Shown: positions 52,642 to 62,376 of the stretch, one piece after another | Position numbering within the stretch: position 1 is the stretch's first letter | How the letters are laid out: each line of letters begins with the position of its first letter | NCBI GenBank assembly: GCA_002506365.1 | Contig: DAXK01000045.1 | Span: 36,939-100,938, forward strand | Length of the DNA: 64,000 nt | Source of the DNA: an archaeon UBA583 | Lineage (GTDB): Archaea > Nanobdellota > Nanobdellia > Woesearchaeales > UBA583 | Direction of reading: 5' to 3' | Program-made: the position numbers and the translations under genes | Notes under the pieces: generated by a model | Databases searched by the model: none | What the model saw: only the letters and a program-made list of their open reading frames with translations | What the model was told of the DNA's origin: nothing

Positions 52642-54585
52642 TCACATATCCAATAAATTCTTATCATTTTTATTAAAGAACTTTTCAATATCTCCCATCA
52701 AATCCTTAGTTACATACATCTGCTTTTGCCATGGAAAACACTGAGAATACATCGGACTCATAAACCTATTATCCATTAAAATTACAACTCCCTTATCCTG
52801 CTCAGTTCTAATACAACGCCCAGCCGCCTGAATAATCTTACTCATCGCAGGATAAATATATCCATACATTTGACCCTTACCAAACTTTTTATCAAAATGC
52901 TTAATCACAGCCTTTGTAAAAGTATCAGGAACTGCGAGTGGCAACCCTACAACCAAAACCATCTCAAGTGCTTCATTTGGTAAATCTAAACCTTCAGCAA
53001 AAGATCCGGAAGTAATCGCAAATAAAACCTTAGACTTATCATCAAAAGCCCCAGTTGACTTAAACTTATCAACAAACTTCTCCTTATCCTCCTTATTCAT
53101 ATACCGTTGCTCACGTAAAACCTTCCGATTCATAGTAACCAAATTAATCTTCGCAATAACCTTATCCATAAAATCATAACTAGGAAAAAAAACAATCGCA
53201 TTCTTATCCTCAGCCACAAACAAAGAATCAGTAATATTTCTAGCAATATTATTAAACATCTCATCAGACCTCTCAGAATACTTTGAAGAAACTGAATCAT
53301 CAACCATAGTTAACTGATTTTTAGCCGCAAACGGCGAATCAAGTTCAAGAGTTCTACAATTAGCAACACCCAAAATATCTTTATACATTGAAATTGGCGA
53401 AAGCGTTCCAGACATTAAAATACTTGAATAAGTTTTATTTAAAATATCTCCAGCAAGCTTACTTGGATCAATACACTTAATACGCAAACTTAAAGTAGTC
53501 TCACCCTTAACAACAGTTTTCTCTAAAACTCTTAAATAACTTTCCTCATCAGCCTTATACCACCTAGTTAAAAAATGAGCAACTCTCTCAACAAAAGAAA
53601 TAATTCTATCTTCCTTAATAAGTGCCGCCGCCGTCTCTAATTTATCAATAACATCCTGCATAGTAGTATTTAAAAATCTTTGAGTTAAATTAGAAATAAA
53701 CTCATCCTTACTAACCAAATAATCAGTAGTTTGAGAATCTAACTTATCAAGCATAATATCACGCAAAACTCCTCGAATATTATTAATATAAATATCATAA
53801 CTATCATCCTTAACACAAGCTTGTAACTCCTTTAAAGCATTCTTTAATAACTCAGTTGTCAAACCATAAGAATGAGCAGACCTAATTCTATCAGGTAAAT
53901 TATGAGCCTCATCAACAACCACAATACACTCATCAAGAGTTCTACCAATCTTACCTAAAAAATTTTCCCTAATTCCAGCAGAAAATAAATAATTATAATC
54001 ACAAATCACAACATCAGCCTTAAAAGCTTTCTTCCCAGCAACTTCATACGGACAAAACTTACAACTCCCAGACAAATTAACAAACCCTTCAACATTCATT
54101 GCAGAACGAGAAGTTTCATCAATAATCTCCTTAATTTGTTCAGCATTTTCCTCATTTTTAGTATTAATATAAAACTTACACTTCCCAGTCTCTCGCGATT
54201 TTTTACAAAACTCATTAAAATCTGACGCAGGATATAAATCTCTATCTTTATGAGCACACATATTACGTTTTCCAATGAAAGCCATATAATTTAAAGGTTT
54301 ATTATCTCCTCTAGATTTAGCCTTTCTATTAATATCTGCGATAGTTTTAATTACTTGATTTGCTTGAGTTTGTCTAGAAGTTAAACAAATAACAGTTTTT
54401 TCTTTCTTTCTAGCATAAGCAATTGCAGGTGCAAGTCCAGACACAGTCTTTCCAAGTCCAGTCGGTGCAGACACCATAAGGTTTTTTTGTTCTTTAATGG
54501 TTAAAAATACATATTTAATAAACTTATCCTGACCAGCACGAACTGAATCATAAGGGAAATTTATTTTATCAAAAAAGGTTTCCAT
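52642..54585 (-). CDS. XPD/Rad3-type Fe-S DNA helicase
   Basis: About 647 residues from the ATG at 54585 (TATA at 54608-54619; the TTG at 54606 is rejected). Walker A is APTGLGKT (40-47) and Walker B is DEAH (225-228). The Fe-S cluster Cys are in the insert after motif Ia: Cys110, Cys127 or Cys136, Cys175 and Cys178 (GSCKFC). The end has the ...GRCIRTEQDKGVVILMDNRF motif VI region. It unwinds DNA 5'-3' in repair or R-loop resolution; whether it is an XPD ortholog or a DinG-like form is unclear. Confidence 0.88.
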   Translation of the reverse strand: METFFDKINFPYDSVRAGQDKFIKYVFLTIKEQKNLMVSAPTGLGKTVSGLAPAIAYARKKEKTVICLTSRQTQANQVIKTIADINRKAKSRGDNKPLNYMAFIGKRNMCAHKDRDLYPASDFNEFCKKSRETGKCKFYINTKNEENAEQIKEIIDETSRSAMNVEGFVNLSGSCKFCPYEVAGKKAFKADVVICDYNYLFSAGIRENFLGKIGRTLDECIVVVDEAHNLPDRIRSAHSYGLTTELLKNALKELQACVKDDSYDIYINNIRGVLRDIMLDKLDSQTTDYLVSKDEFISNLTQRFLNTTMQDVIDKLETAAALIKEDRIISFVERVAHFLTRWYKADEESYLRVLEKTVVKGETTLSLRIKCIDPSKLAGDILNKTYSSILMSGTLSPISMYKDILGVANCRTLELDSPFAAKNQLTMVDDSVSSKYSERSDEMFNNIARNITDSLFVAEDKNAIVFFPSYDFMDKVIAKINLVTMNRKVLREQRYMNKEDKEKFVDKFKSTGAFDDKSKVLFAITSGSFAEGLDLPNEALEMVLVVGLPLAVPDTFTKAVIKHFDKKFGKGQMYGYIYPAMSKIIQAAGRCIRTEQDKGVVILMDNRFMSPMYSQCFPWQKQMYVTKDLMGDIEKFFNKNDKNLLDM

Positions 54586-54749
54586 ATATAAAATTCGTAA
54601 CAACACTTTTTAAATATTAGGTGTCAAAATATAAAAATTAATCTAAACATTAAAAGAATTATTATTCACACTTTATTTAGTTTCAAAATAAATAAAAATA
54701 AATATAATTAAACCCAAATAATTATAAAATCAAACAAATTATTTTTACT

Positions 54750-54800
54750 TGTGCTATGCACATTTTATTGCCTGTAAATCTATATTATATAGTATGGCAA
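54750..54800. other. Nested stem-loops in the divergent gap 54586-54916
   Basis: TGTGC-TAT-GCACA (54750-54762) is followed by a nested pair: TTGCC (54768-54772) with GGCAA (54796-54800) outside CTATA-TTA-TATAG (54780-54792). This is the only structured, GC-containing part of a 331-bp gap between the XPD gene and the 54917 gene. It may be a small RNA or a regulatory hairpin; nothing else is recognisable in the gap. Confidence 0.4.
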
Positions 54801-54916
54801 CCCAAATAATTCTAATAATCTAAATAATTGTAAATAATTTTAAATATTTTTAAATAAATTAAATTAAACTAGATATTACACAAATTTATAATACAAATAT
54901 AATAAATATAATTATA

Positions 54917-55273
54917 ATGACACAAAATCAAATTCCAACACAATTCCAAAATGATTTAGAATCAAATCAAAAAACTTTATTTTTACAAATTAGAGAAGTT
55001 TTACTTTCATATAAACAAATGACTGAAATTCAAAAATCAATCATTACAACCTATGCTAACGATAATGGTCCAATTTGTAATATGAGAACAATGGGACAAC
55101 AAGTTGAAATAACATTTCTAAAAGGAATTAAAATGAAAGATAAATATAAATTATTATCTGGGTCAGGAAAAGAAATGAAATCAATAACTCTAAAAGAATT
55201 CGACGAACAATTACTTGAATACTACATTGACCAAGCAGTTGAAATTAATTTAAAAAGAAAAAAAATAAATTAG
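54917..55273 (+). CDS. DUF1801/YdhG-like protein
   Basis: 118 residues, soluble. The pattern CNMRTMGQQVEITFLKG, KYKLLSGSGKEMKSI and LLEYYIDQAVEIN follows DUF1801 (YdhG-type) proteins, which carry a conserved FLKGxxxxD...LLxGSGKxM core. Biochemical role unknown. The gene has its own A/T promoter and is divergent from the XPD helicase. Confidence 0.6.
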   Translation: MTQNQIPTQFQNDLESNQKTLFLQIREVLLSYKQMTEIQKSIITTYANDNGPICNMRTMGQQVEITFLKGIKMKDKYKLLSGSGKEMKSITLKEFDEQLLEYYIDQAVEINLKRKKIN

Positions 55274-55452
55274 TTTAACAAATAAAATAATAAGTAAATA
55301 ATTAATATTTAATTTATCAATTTATTAAATAAATAATTATTAATTTGTTAAATAATTTACAAATAATTATTTAAAATATTTTTTCTAAGTTACACTACTA
55401 TTAAATTACTAAAGTGATAAATATTTATTAACTAAAATAAACCAAAAACTTT

Positions 55453-55932
55453 ATGGCAGACATTTATAACTTCAAAGTAAATACTCTAAAAGGAAAAGAA
55501 ATTTCTTTAAGTGAGTATAAAAATAAAGTAATTCTAATTGTAAACACAGCAAGTAAATGTGGTTTAACAGAACAATACAAAGGATTAGAAGAATTATATA
55601 AAAAATATAAATCTAAAGACTTTGTAGTAATTGGATTTCCATGTAATCAATTTGGAAACCAAGAGCCAGGTAATTCAAAAGAAATTGAAGGTGGATGTTT
55701 AATTAATTATGGAGTTACATTTCCAATGATGGAAAAAATTGAAGTAAATGGAAACAATGAAAATCCATTATACACATATTTAAAACAACAACTACCTGGA
55801 GTTTTAACAAACTCAATCAAATGGAATTTCACTAAATTTTTAATTGATAAAAATGGAAAACCTGTAAAAAGATTCAAACCAACAACTAAACCTGAAAGAC
55901 TAGAACAAGACATTGAATCATTATTATTATAA
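55453..55932 (+). CDS. Glutathione peroxidase (Cys form)
   Basis: 159 residues. Peroxidatic Cys36 is in NTASKCGLT; FPCNQFG and KWNFTKFLID (with the Gln/Trp/Asn of the catalytic tetrad) follow. These GPX-like enzymes often use thioredoxin rather than glutathione and reduce hydroperoxides. The family is rare in archaea, so lateral acquisition is likely. With NrdDG present it suggests an anaerobe that must handle oxidative stress. A single gene. Confidence 0.93.
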   Translation: MADIYNFKVNTLKGKEISLSEYKNKVILIVNTASKCGLTEQYKGLEELYKKYKSKDFVVIGFPCNQFGNQEPGNSKEIEGGCLINYGVTFPMMEKIEVNGNNENPLYTYLKQQLPGVLTNSIKWNFTKFLIDKNGKPVKRFKPTTKPERLEQDIESLLL

Positions 55933-56008
55933 TTTTTTAATACATTTTTCTCACTAATTCAGTATAAAGATAACAAATATTTTTAAACAATTTTTTTAAT
56001 ATTAAATT

Positions 56009-59000
56009 ATGATTAAATTTTTTTTATTAATTATAATATTTTTAATGTCCTTTAATATTGGATATTCATTAACAACAATTAATTCTTGTCAAAATTTAAC
56101 AGCAGTAGGTGAAACATATGAATTAAATTCCAGTATAGTTGGAGGTTCAGCAGTCCCTGGCTCAAAAGCATGTTTAAATATTTTAGCAAACAATATTACA
56201 GTAGATTGTAAAGGATTTACAGTAGGAGGAGATTCATCAACAGAATCAGGAATTGCAGCAATTGGAGAAAGTGGCGCAAATATCGAAAACATTGTTGTTA
56301 AAAATTGTAATGTAAATAATTGGAAATCCTCAGCATTTGGAAAAAATATTAATTATTATTATGTAAAAAATGGAATACTTGAAAATATTAATTTAACCAA
56401 TGGATATAATGCTGTATCAATTTGGCAGTCAGATAATATCACAACAAACAATATCAAAATAGATAGTTTTAGTAGTAGTTTTACAAGTGTAGCTGATTGG
56501 GGATCAAAAAATTCTAAATTTACAAACTTTGAAATTACAAACTCACAATGGGGATTAGAAAATAGAGGAACAAATAATCATTTTGAAAATATCTCAATAG
56601 TAAACGGAGCAAATTTTAATTATGGAATTGATAATTGTCACACATCATCATTTAAAAATTTAACAATTAATGGAAAACAACAATTAATATTTAATAATCC
56701 AGTAACAATTGATGGTTGGACTAACTTTTCAGCAGCTCACTTTTGTACAACAGCTGACGGTTCAATTATTAAAAATATTAATATCTCAACAGGATTTAAA
56801 TCATTTAACTCAAGAGTATTCTTCTTTGAAGGAGCTTCAAACATAGTATTTGACAATATTAGTGTAAGTAATCAAGGAACAGCATTAACTTTAGAATCAG
56901 TAACTAATTCTCAATTTACAAATTTAAACTTTGATGACAATTCTAATAACTTTAAACTTGATAGAGGAACAAGTATAGGAAATTTATTTGAAAATATAAC
57001 TGTAAATAAAGGAAGCCAATTAGGAGAAATTGAAAGAGCTCATGATAATATTTTTAGAAACATTATTTCCACTAGTTCAAATTTTGGATTCATCTTAAGA
57101 GATACCTATAATAATTTATTTGAAAATTTTGATATCTCGGGAGTTTCTAATTATGGAGTTTTTTGGTTGGATGATGATAATAAAAATATTACAATTAAAA
57201 ATGGAGTAATTAAATCTTCGGGCCATGCGGTATATTTTTGGAGCACAAATGATAGTAAAATCATTAATTTAACAACTCACGACATTTTTAACTCAGCAAT
57301 ATTTTTTAATACAAATAGTGGTCCAAACGCTAATAATCATATTTTAAATTCAACATTTAATGTAAGAGATAAAGTAGGTGATCCATTAATTGAAATTGAA
57401 CATGGTGGAGGAGGTTCAGATTTAACTGGAACTTTTAATAATTATTTTTATAATAATAACTTTGAAAATGGAACTATTAATTTTGAAGAATTACCTTCAT
57501 TACAACAAAACTTTTGGAATTATACACTCGATGGATATAACATAGGTAATTTTTGGAGTGATTTAACATGTAATCAATTTGAAATGAATGGACAATATGG
57601 AATTTGTATTAATCCAAACAATTACACAATTGAAAGTTCAGTAAATAATATCGATTTTGCTCCACAAATCGATCCTTTTAAATTAACAAGTTGTAAAGAT
57701 TTAACTATTCGAGGAGGAAAATACTATCTAACTCAAGATATTTCAGCAACTGGAACATGTTTTGAATTTCTAAATGACACAATAGAATTAGACTGTAAAG
57801 GATACACTATAACTGGAGATGCAGCATCAAATCAAAATGGAATTAAAATTATTGGCGAAAACTATGACAATATTAAAGTTGAAAACTGTAACATTAATAA
57901 TTTCCATACAGCAATAAATATAGAAAGAATAGATAATTCAGTTTTCAAAAACCTAAACTTAAATTCAACAACAGCTTGGTTAAAAGCATCATACTCTTTA
58001 GTGAATAATACCTTTGAAAATATTAATCATACAAAAAAATTCTTTTCACAATCTTATACAGAAGGTAGATTTAAACTAAAAAATGTAAAAGATATAATAC
58101 TAAACAAATACACAATGTCATATTCTGACACCCAAATAACTATCGATGGTTGGACTAATATATCTACACTATTTTTATACAATGTTGACAATTCAATAAT
58201 AAAAAATCTAAATATAGATGGAATTGACGATAAAGGAGTATATATTAACATTGTTGCCTCAGACGATGTAGTATTTGAAAATATATCTATCTCTAACTAC
58301 TATTATGGTATTCACCAATATAATAATAATCTAAGAAATAACTTTACAAACATAAATATCTATAGTTCATCCAAAGGAATTAGAAATGATGGTTCAGATT
58401 ACGCAAACTATAATAATATTTATTCAGAAAACACAAATACACCAATTGAACTATATTGGTCAGATTATAATACAATTAATAATACAAAATTTATTGGTAT
58501 CGGTTCAATCAGAACAGATGCTGCCAAATATAATACAATAAATAACTTAACCTCAAGCACATTATTTTTAAGTAGAAATTCAGATTATAATATAATTTCA
58601 AACAGTGAAATTACAAATATTAATATGTGGGAACAATTTGGAGCAAGGCCAAGATACAATACATTTTACAATAACAAAATTACATCCTCATTAGTTTCAA
58701 GTAACTTTGATATGGCAACTCACATAAATTATTTTAACTATACTCACCCAACATTTGGAAACCTCGGAAATTATTGGCCTGGATTTAGTTGTGTTACTCA
58801 AGTAAAACAAGGTGATTTTACAATTTGTTCAAACCCAAACCAATTTCAAGTATCAGGAACTTATACAACATATGATTATGCGCCATTAGTTATGCCATTC
58901 TCAATTAAATATAATACACAAACACCAGAAGATGGATTAAATAAATTTAATTTAACTTCTATTAATTTATCTATAATTGTTGAAGGAACAACTATGGATA

Positions 59001-59278
59001 GTTGTTATTTTATGATTAATAATGTTAGATATGATGGAATTACTTTAGGAAATACATGTGACTATACATATAATATACCTTTATCAAAAATTAAAAATAC
59101 TATCAAATTTCAAGGTTTTCATAATTTATCTGATTCAATCACACCTTTACCAATTAGAACAATTAATTCATACTCTCAAAAAAATATAACTGGAACATCA
59201 AATGTTCCATCATTTGGATTTTTAAGTTTATTAATTTCATTAATTTTAATTTTCACATTCAGAGGTGTTAGAAAATGA
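56009..59278 (+). CDS. Giant two-half parallel beta-helix surface protein
   Basis: 1089 residues. A signal peptide (MIKFFLLIIIFLMSFNIGYS) and two similar halves, each starting with a conserved module: C-x-x-L...G...Y.L...C...I.~DCKG.T..Gd (first near residue 25, second near 560). Both continue with right-handed helix repeats (KNCNVNNW, FENIS, INNTKF). The last ~35 residues have a TM helix (FGFLSLLISLILIFTF) with a basic end, so it is anchored at the surface. Such folds are used for carbohydrate binding or cleavage; no catalytic site was identified. It overlaps the pilin gene by 4 nt (ATGA), so the two are co-expressed. Confidence 0.8.
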   Translation: MIKFFLLIIIFLMSFNIGYSLTTINSCQNLTAVGETYELNSSIVGGSAVPGSKACLNILANNITVDCKGFTVGGDSSTESGIAAIGESGANIENIVVKNCNVNNWKSSAFGKNINYYYVKNGILENINLTNGYNAVSIWQSDNITTNNIKIDSFSSSFTSVADWGSKNSKFTNFEITNSQWGLENRGTNNHFENISIVNGANFNYGIDNCHTSSFKNLTINGKQQLIFNNPVTIDGWTNFSAAHFCTTADGSIIKNINISTGFKSFNSRVFFFEGASNIVFDNISVSNQGTALTLESVTNSQFTNLNFDDNSNNFKLDRGTSIGNLFENITVNKGSQLGEIERAHDNIFRNIISTSSNFGFILRDTYNNLFENFDISGVSNYGVFWLDDDNKNITIKNGVIKSSGHAVYFWSTNDSKIINLTTHDIFNSAIFFNTNSGPNANNHILNSTFNVRDKVGDPLIEIEHGGGGSDLTGTFNNYFYNNNFENGTINFEELPSLQQNFWNYTLDGYNIGNFWSDLTCNQFEMNGQYGICINPNNYTIESSVNNIDFAPQIDPFKLTSCKDLTIRGGKYYLTQDISATGTCFEFLNDTIELDCKGYTITGDAASNQNGIKIIGENYDNIKVENCNINNFHTAINIERIDNSVFKNLNLNSTTAWLKASYSLVNNTFENINHTKKFFSQSYTEGRFKLKNVKDIILNKYTMSYSDTQITIDGWTNISTLFLYNVDNSIIKNLNIDGIDDKGVYINIVASDDVVFENISISNYYYGIHQYNNNLRNNFTNINIYSSSKGIRNDGSDYANYNNIYSENTNTPIELYWSDYNTINNTKFIGIGSIRTDAAKYNTINNLTSSTLFLSRNSDYNIISNSEITNINMWEQFGARPRYNTFYNNKITSSLVSSNFDMATHINYFNYTHPTFGNLGNYWPGFSCVTQVKQGDFTICSNPNQFQVSGTYTTYDYAPLVMPFSIKYNTQTPEDGLNKFNLTSINLSIIVEGTTMDSCYFMINNVRYDGITLGNTCDYTYNIPLSKIKNTIKFQGFHNLSDSITPLPIRTINSYSQKNITGTSNVPSFGFLSLLISLILIFTFRGVRK

Positions 59279-59733
59279 AAATAAAATCAAATGTAAACTC
59301 AAAACCAAACTCCAAAATAATATCAGAATCAAAAAAAGCAGTAACTCCTATTATCGCAATTTCATTATTATTAGTTGTAGCAGTAGCAGCAACACTAAGT
59401 TTTTCTGGATGGTATTCAGATTTAGCATCTAGCCTTGTAATAAAATCAAAAAAATCAGACCAATACTCAGAATTAATTGATTTAAAATTCATTCATAAAC
59501 AATCAAATGATAACTTATTACTTTACTATAACAATGAAGGTGATGATTTTATTTTTATTAATTCATTAAAAATAAATGATAATATTTGCACTTTAGAATC
59601 AAGTGATATTTTAGAAGAAAATTCATTAACTTATGTAGAAGTTTCAAACTGTAACCCTAACTCAAATGGTGTAGTTAATGTTGTTTTATTTACAGATACT
59701 GCAATTATTGAAAATTCAAACCTAATTGATTAA
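59275..59733 (+). CDS. Pilin-like protein, translationally coupled to the beta-helix protein
   Basis: 152 residues. The class III leader (SKPNSKIISESKKA) is cut before VTPIIAISLLLVVAVAATLS, a pilin helix with FSGWYSDL following, as in the proteins at 9297 and 21009. The mature part is a small domain with two Cys (NICTLES, SNCNPNS). The ATGA overlap with the upstream surface protein suggests that the beta-helix protein is displayed together with this pilin. It may be a minor pilin. Confidence 0.78.
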   Translation: MKIKSNVNSKPNSKIISESKKAVTPIIAISLLLVVAVAATLSFSGWYSDLASSLVIKSKKSDQYSELIDLKFIHKQSNDNLLLYYNNEGDDFIFINSLKINDNICTLESSDILEENSLTYVEVSNCNPNSNGVVNVVLFTDTAIIENSNLID

Positions 59734-59812
59734 ATATTAGATACTTTCATAATTCACAACTTAGAGTAAAAACAAGTATCTTTAAATAAAAATTGAATGG
59801 ATTTACTTGTAA

Positions 59813-60694
59813 ATGACAGAAGAAAAAAAATCTGTAAAAAAAGATACTACTAAAAAAGTAGAATCTAAAGTAGAAGCTAAAAAAGAAGTTAAAGTTGAAA
59901 CTAAAAAATCAACTCCAAAAACTTCATCAAAAGCTAAATCATCATCAGGTGTAACACCTGTGATTTTAGGATTATTAATTATTCAATTTTTATTAATTAT
60001 CTTTTTAGGAGTTAATGTATCTTCTCAAGATAAAGCAGTAAATGAAATTAATGAAAAAGTATCAAGATTAGATTCATTCTTTGCAGGAAATGCACCAGGT
60101 TATGGTGATGGTTCAGTTGCTCCAACTCCATCAAAACCTACTGCCCCAGCTCAAAAAGTTGATTTATCTCAATTAGATATTGAAGGTGAACCAATGATTG
60201 GAAATGCTGATGCTCCAGTAACTATTATTGAATATTCAGATTATGAATGTCCATTCTGTAGTAAATTCTTTTCAGAATCATACGGAAAATTAAAACAAGA
60301 ATATATTGAAACAGGAAAAGTTAAATTAATCTTTAAAGATTTCCCATTAGGATTTCACGATTTAGCAACTCCAGCAGCAGCAGCTGCTAACTGTGTTCAA
60401 GCTCAATTAGGAGATGAAAAATATTTTGAAATGCACGATAAGATTTTCTCAAGTCAAAGAAGTTTATCAGTTTCAAACTTAGAATCATGGGCTATTGAAT
60501 TAGGTGTTGATAAAGCAGACTATTCAACTTGTGTTAAAGATGAAGCAGTTTTATCAGAAATTAGTGCTGATTTAGCTGAAGGTTCTCAATTAGGAGTATC
60601 TGGAACACCTAGTTTCTTTATTAATGGTAACTTAGTTGTTGGTGCTCAACCATATGCTGTATTAAAGCAAATGATTGAAGCTGAATTACAATAG
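59813..60694 (+). CDS. Membrane-anchored DsbA-like thiol oxidoreductase
   Basis: 293 residues. A Lys/Glu/Thr-rich cytoplasmic tail (residues 1-46) and one TM helix (VILGLLIIQFLLIIFLGV) precede a linker with Pro/Thr and a DsbA-type thioredoxin domain with CPFC (146-149), a helical insert and the cis-Pro loop VSGTPSFFING. It is a shorter paralog of the 30828 protein and probably makes disulfides in exported proteins, such as the surface proteins here with paired Cys. A TATA (TCTTTAAATAAA, about 59778-59789) is well placed. Confidence 0.9.
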   Translation: MTEEKKSVKKDTTKKVESKVEAKKEVKVETKKSTPKTSSKAKSSSGVTPVILGLLIIQFLLIIFLGVNVSSQDKAVNEINEKVSRLDSFFAGNAPGYGDGSVAPTPSKPTAPAQKVDLSQLDIEGEPMIGNADAPVTIIEYSDYECPFCSKFFSESYGKLKQEYIETGKVKLIFKDFPLGFHDLATPAAAAANCVQAQLGDEKYFEMHDKIFSSQRSLSVSNLESWAIELGVDKADYSTCVKDEAVLSEISADLAEGSQLGVSGTPSFFINGNLVVGAQPYAVLKQMIEAELQ

Positions 60695-60721
60695 TTTTGA
60701 ATTATCAAAACTATTTTTTTC
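60691..60721 (+). terminator. Hairpin plus T-run overlapping the dsbA-like stop
   Basis: A perfect 10-bp stem (ATAGTTTTGA 60691-60700, TCAAAACTAT 60705-60714) with an ATTA loop is followed by T7. It starts inside the stop codon region of the 59813 gene and looks like an intrinsic terminator of bacterial type, one of the clearest in the window. Confidence 0.6.
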
Positions 60722-60816
60722 AAATATTTATTATAAAACAAAACAATCTACATTCTTTATTTCTCAATTACAACATTAATCTTTAAATATACTTAATAAT
60801 TATTATTAATATACAT

Positions 60817-61260
60817 ATGAAAAAAAAAGTAACTCATAAATTTAAAGGAAATGAATATTTAAGTAAAGGGGAAGTAGAAATTGCAAAATTTTTAGATTCT
60901 TTAGATATTGATTTTGAATACGAATTTCCTATCGCAATTGTAGAATATGATAAAGCAAAATTATGGTATCCTGACTTTTATCTAAAAGAATATCAAATTG
61001 TTGTTGAATATTTTGGAAGATATAATTACGATGAAACATATAAAGGTGCTGCTGAGCACAAAAAGAAAGTTTTCAAAAAATGTGGGATTCAATTTGTGCC
61101 GATTTATCATATTAACAAATCTTGGCAAGAATATTTATTAAAAGCAATTTCATCTCATCAAGAGACTAAAGTTAAAAAAATTCAAGAAGTAATGCAAAAA
61201 TATAACTCAACACATGAAGGTTTTTTAAAGAAATTTAAAAGTTTTTTAATGAATAAATAA
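60817..61260 (+). CDS. PD-(D/E)xK nuclease-like protein
   Basis: 147 residues. The core fits a restriction-endonuclease fold: Glu19 in SKGEVEIAKFLDSL, Asp53 in LWYPDFYL and Glu64 in IVVEYFGRY, with the Asp-strand-Glu spacing of PD-(D/E)xK enzymes (the final Lys is replaced by a nearby residue or supplied elsewhere). A Lys-rich helical tail follows. Stand-alone small nucleases of this type occur in repair and mobile elements. Nuclease activity is inferred. It ends one base before the YwbE gene start, so the two are co-transcribed. Confidence 0.65.
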   Translation: MKKKVTHKFKGNEYLSKGEVEIAKFLDSLDIDFEYEFPIAIVEYDKAKLWYPDFYLKEYQIVVEYFGRYNYDETYKGAAEHKKKVFKKCGIQFVPIYHINKSWQEYLLKAISSHQETKVKKIQEVMQKYNSTHEGFLKKFKSFLMNK

Positions 61261-61452
61261 ATGGCAGGAACAATTAGAAATAATATTAAACCAGGAATAC
61301 AAGTTGAAATAGTATTAAAAAAGGATCAAAAATCTGGAAAACTAACAAAAGGAATTGTCTCAAAACTTTTAACAAATTCATCAACACATCATCATGGAAT
61401 TAAAGTAATGCTTGAAGATGGACAAGTAGGACGAGTTAAAAATATTTTATAA
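61261..61452 (+). CDS. YwbE family protein
   Basis: 63 residues matching YwbE (DUF2196): start MAGTIRNNIKPGIQVEIVLK, KDQKSGKLTKGIVSKLLTNS, STHHHGIKVMLEDGQVGRV. It is small and beta-rich, probably an RNA- or ribosome-associated protein. It begins directly after the stop of the 60817 gene, and the ferredoxin-like gene follows by 21 nt, so the three probably form one transcript. Confidence 0.85.
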   Translation: MAGTIRNNIKPGIQVEIVLKKDQKSGKLTKGIVSKLLTNSSTHHHGIKVMLEDGQVGRVKNIL

Positions 61453-61473
61453 TTAAATAAATAAAAATAATAA

Positions 61474-61773
61474 ATGGAAAAACTTCAAAGAGGAAATAAA
61501 ATTCACACTTTTGTTTGTGTAAATGATAAACAAAATCCGGACAAACCAGATTGTGCTCAACATATAACAATAGATCAATTTAAAAAATTAAAACAATGGA
61601 ATAGACAAAATCATTTCCCAAACAATTTACTAACTAAAACAGGTTGCCTAGGAGTCTGTAATCCACAAGGTGGGGTTGTAGTAGTTTATCCAAGTGGAAA
61701 TTTCTATAAAGGAATTAAAAATATTGATGAAATTAAACAAATTATTGAATCTGAATTAAATAATTCAAACTAA
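61474..61773 (+). CDS. Thioredoxin-like [2Fe-2S] ferredoxin
   Basis: 99 residues. Cys in FVCVNDKQNPDKPDC (C-x11-C) and in GCLGVC (C-x3-C) match the thioredoxin-fold ferredoxin (NuoE-like/CooC2-type) that holds a [2Fe-2S] cluster. The end VVVVYPSGNFYKGI matches. It carries electrons; the partner is not evident. Part of the 60817-61773 cluster. Confidence 0.8.
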   Translation: MEKLQRGNKIHTFVCVNDKQNPDKPDCAQHITIDQFKKLKQWNRQNHFPNNLLTKTGCLGVCNPQGGVVVVYPSGNFYKGIKNIDEIKQIIESELNNSN

Positions 61774-61895
61774 TTAAATTAAATTAAATTAAAAATATTT
61801 TTTTTAGATTTTTATCATAGTTACAAAATGAAACTATATATTTTTATTCTAAGTAAAAACAATCGCTTAAATATCATTTAATCTTCTTAAAATAT

Positions 61896-62210
61896 ATGGA
61901 TTCAGAAATAAGTTCAAATCAAATTAAAAGAGCTTTCTCAAAAATCAAAGAAGAAATGAGAGATTTATATTCGAGAATTGAACATTTAGAACAAGAAAAT
62001 AAAATACTAAAACAAACAATAAATAATCCTCAAACAAACAATAGAAAAACAATTACAAAATTAATAGGAAATAACTTATCAGGAAAAATTCACTTACCTG
62101 ATTGTCCTTACGCTAAAAAAATTGCAATTCAAAACATTGAAGAATTTGATGATATAAAACAAGCACTAAGACAAAAATACAAAAAATGTAATTGTATCAG
62201 TTTAATATAA
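61896..62210 (+). CDS. Coiled-coil protein with Ada-like zinc-binding end
   Basis: 104 residues. Residues ~5-45 form a helix/coiled coil (FSKIKEEMRDLYSRIEHLEQ), and the C-terminal 50 contain SGKIHLPDCPYAKKI and YKKCNC, which fit the Ada-type metal-binding module (H-x-P-x-C-x-x-A ... C-x-C). These modules usually bind zinc and DNA or protein. It is a stand-alone gene with an AT-rich promoter. Role unknown. Confidence 0.6.
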   Translation: MDSEISSNQIKRAFSKIKEEMRDLYSRIEHLEQENKILKQTINNPQTNNRKTITKLIGNNLSGKIHLPDCPYAKKIAIQNIEEFDDIKQALRQKYKKCNCISLI

Positions 62211-62376
62211 TAATCTAACTTACTACAATTAAATAAGTTTAATTTTACAAATAAAATCTTAAAATTATTAACAAAATTAAAAAAAAATAAACTACTACTC
62301 AATACAATCACTCATTGTATCTGTTAGTATAAATTAAAAAATATAAAATAAAATACATTATTTTAACAATACACAA

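Noticed and set aside
62314..62335. Possible displaced copy of the 3' end of the 61896 gene (ATTGTATCxGTT)
   Set aside because: A 12-nt match with one mismatch and frame disagreement further on; chance is likely in this composition.
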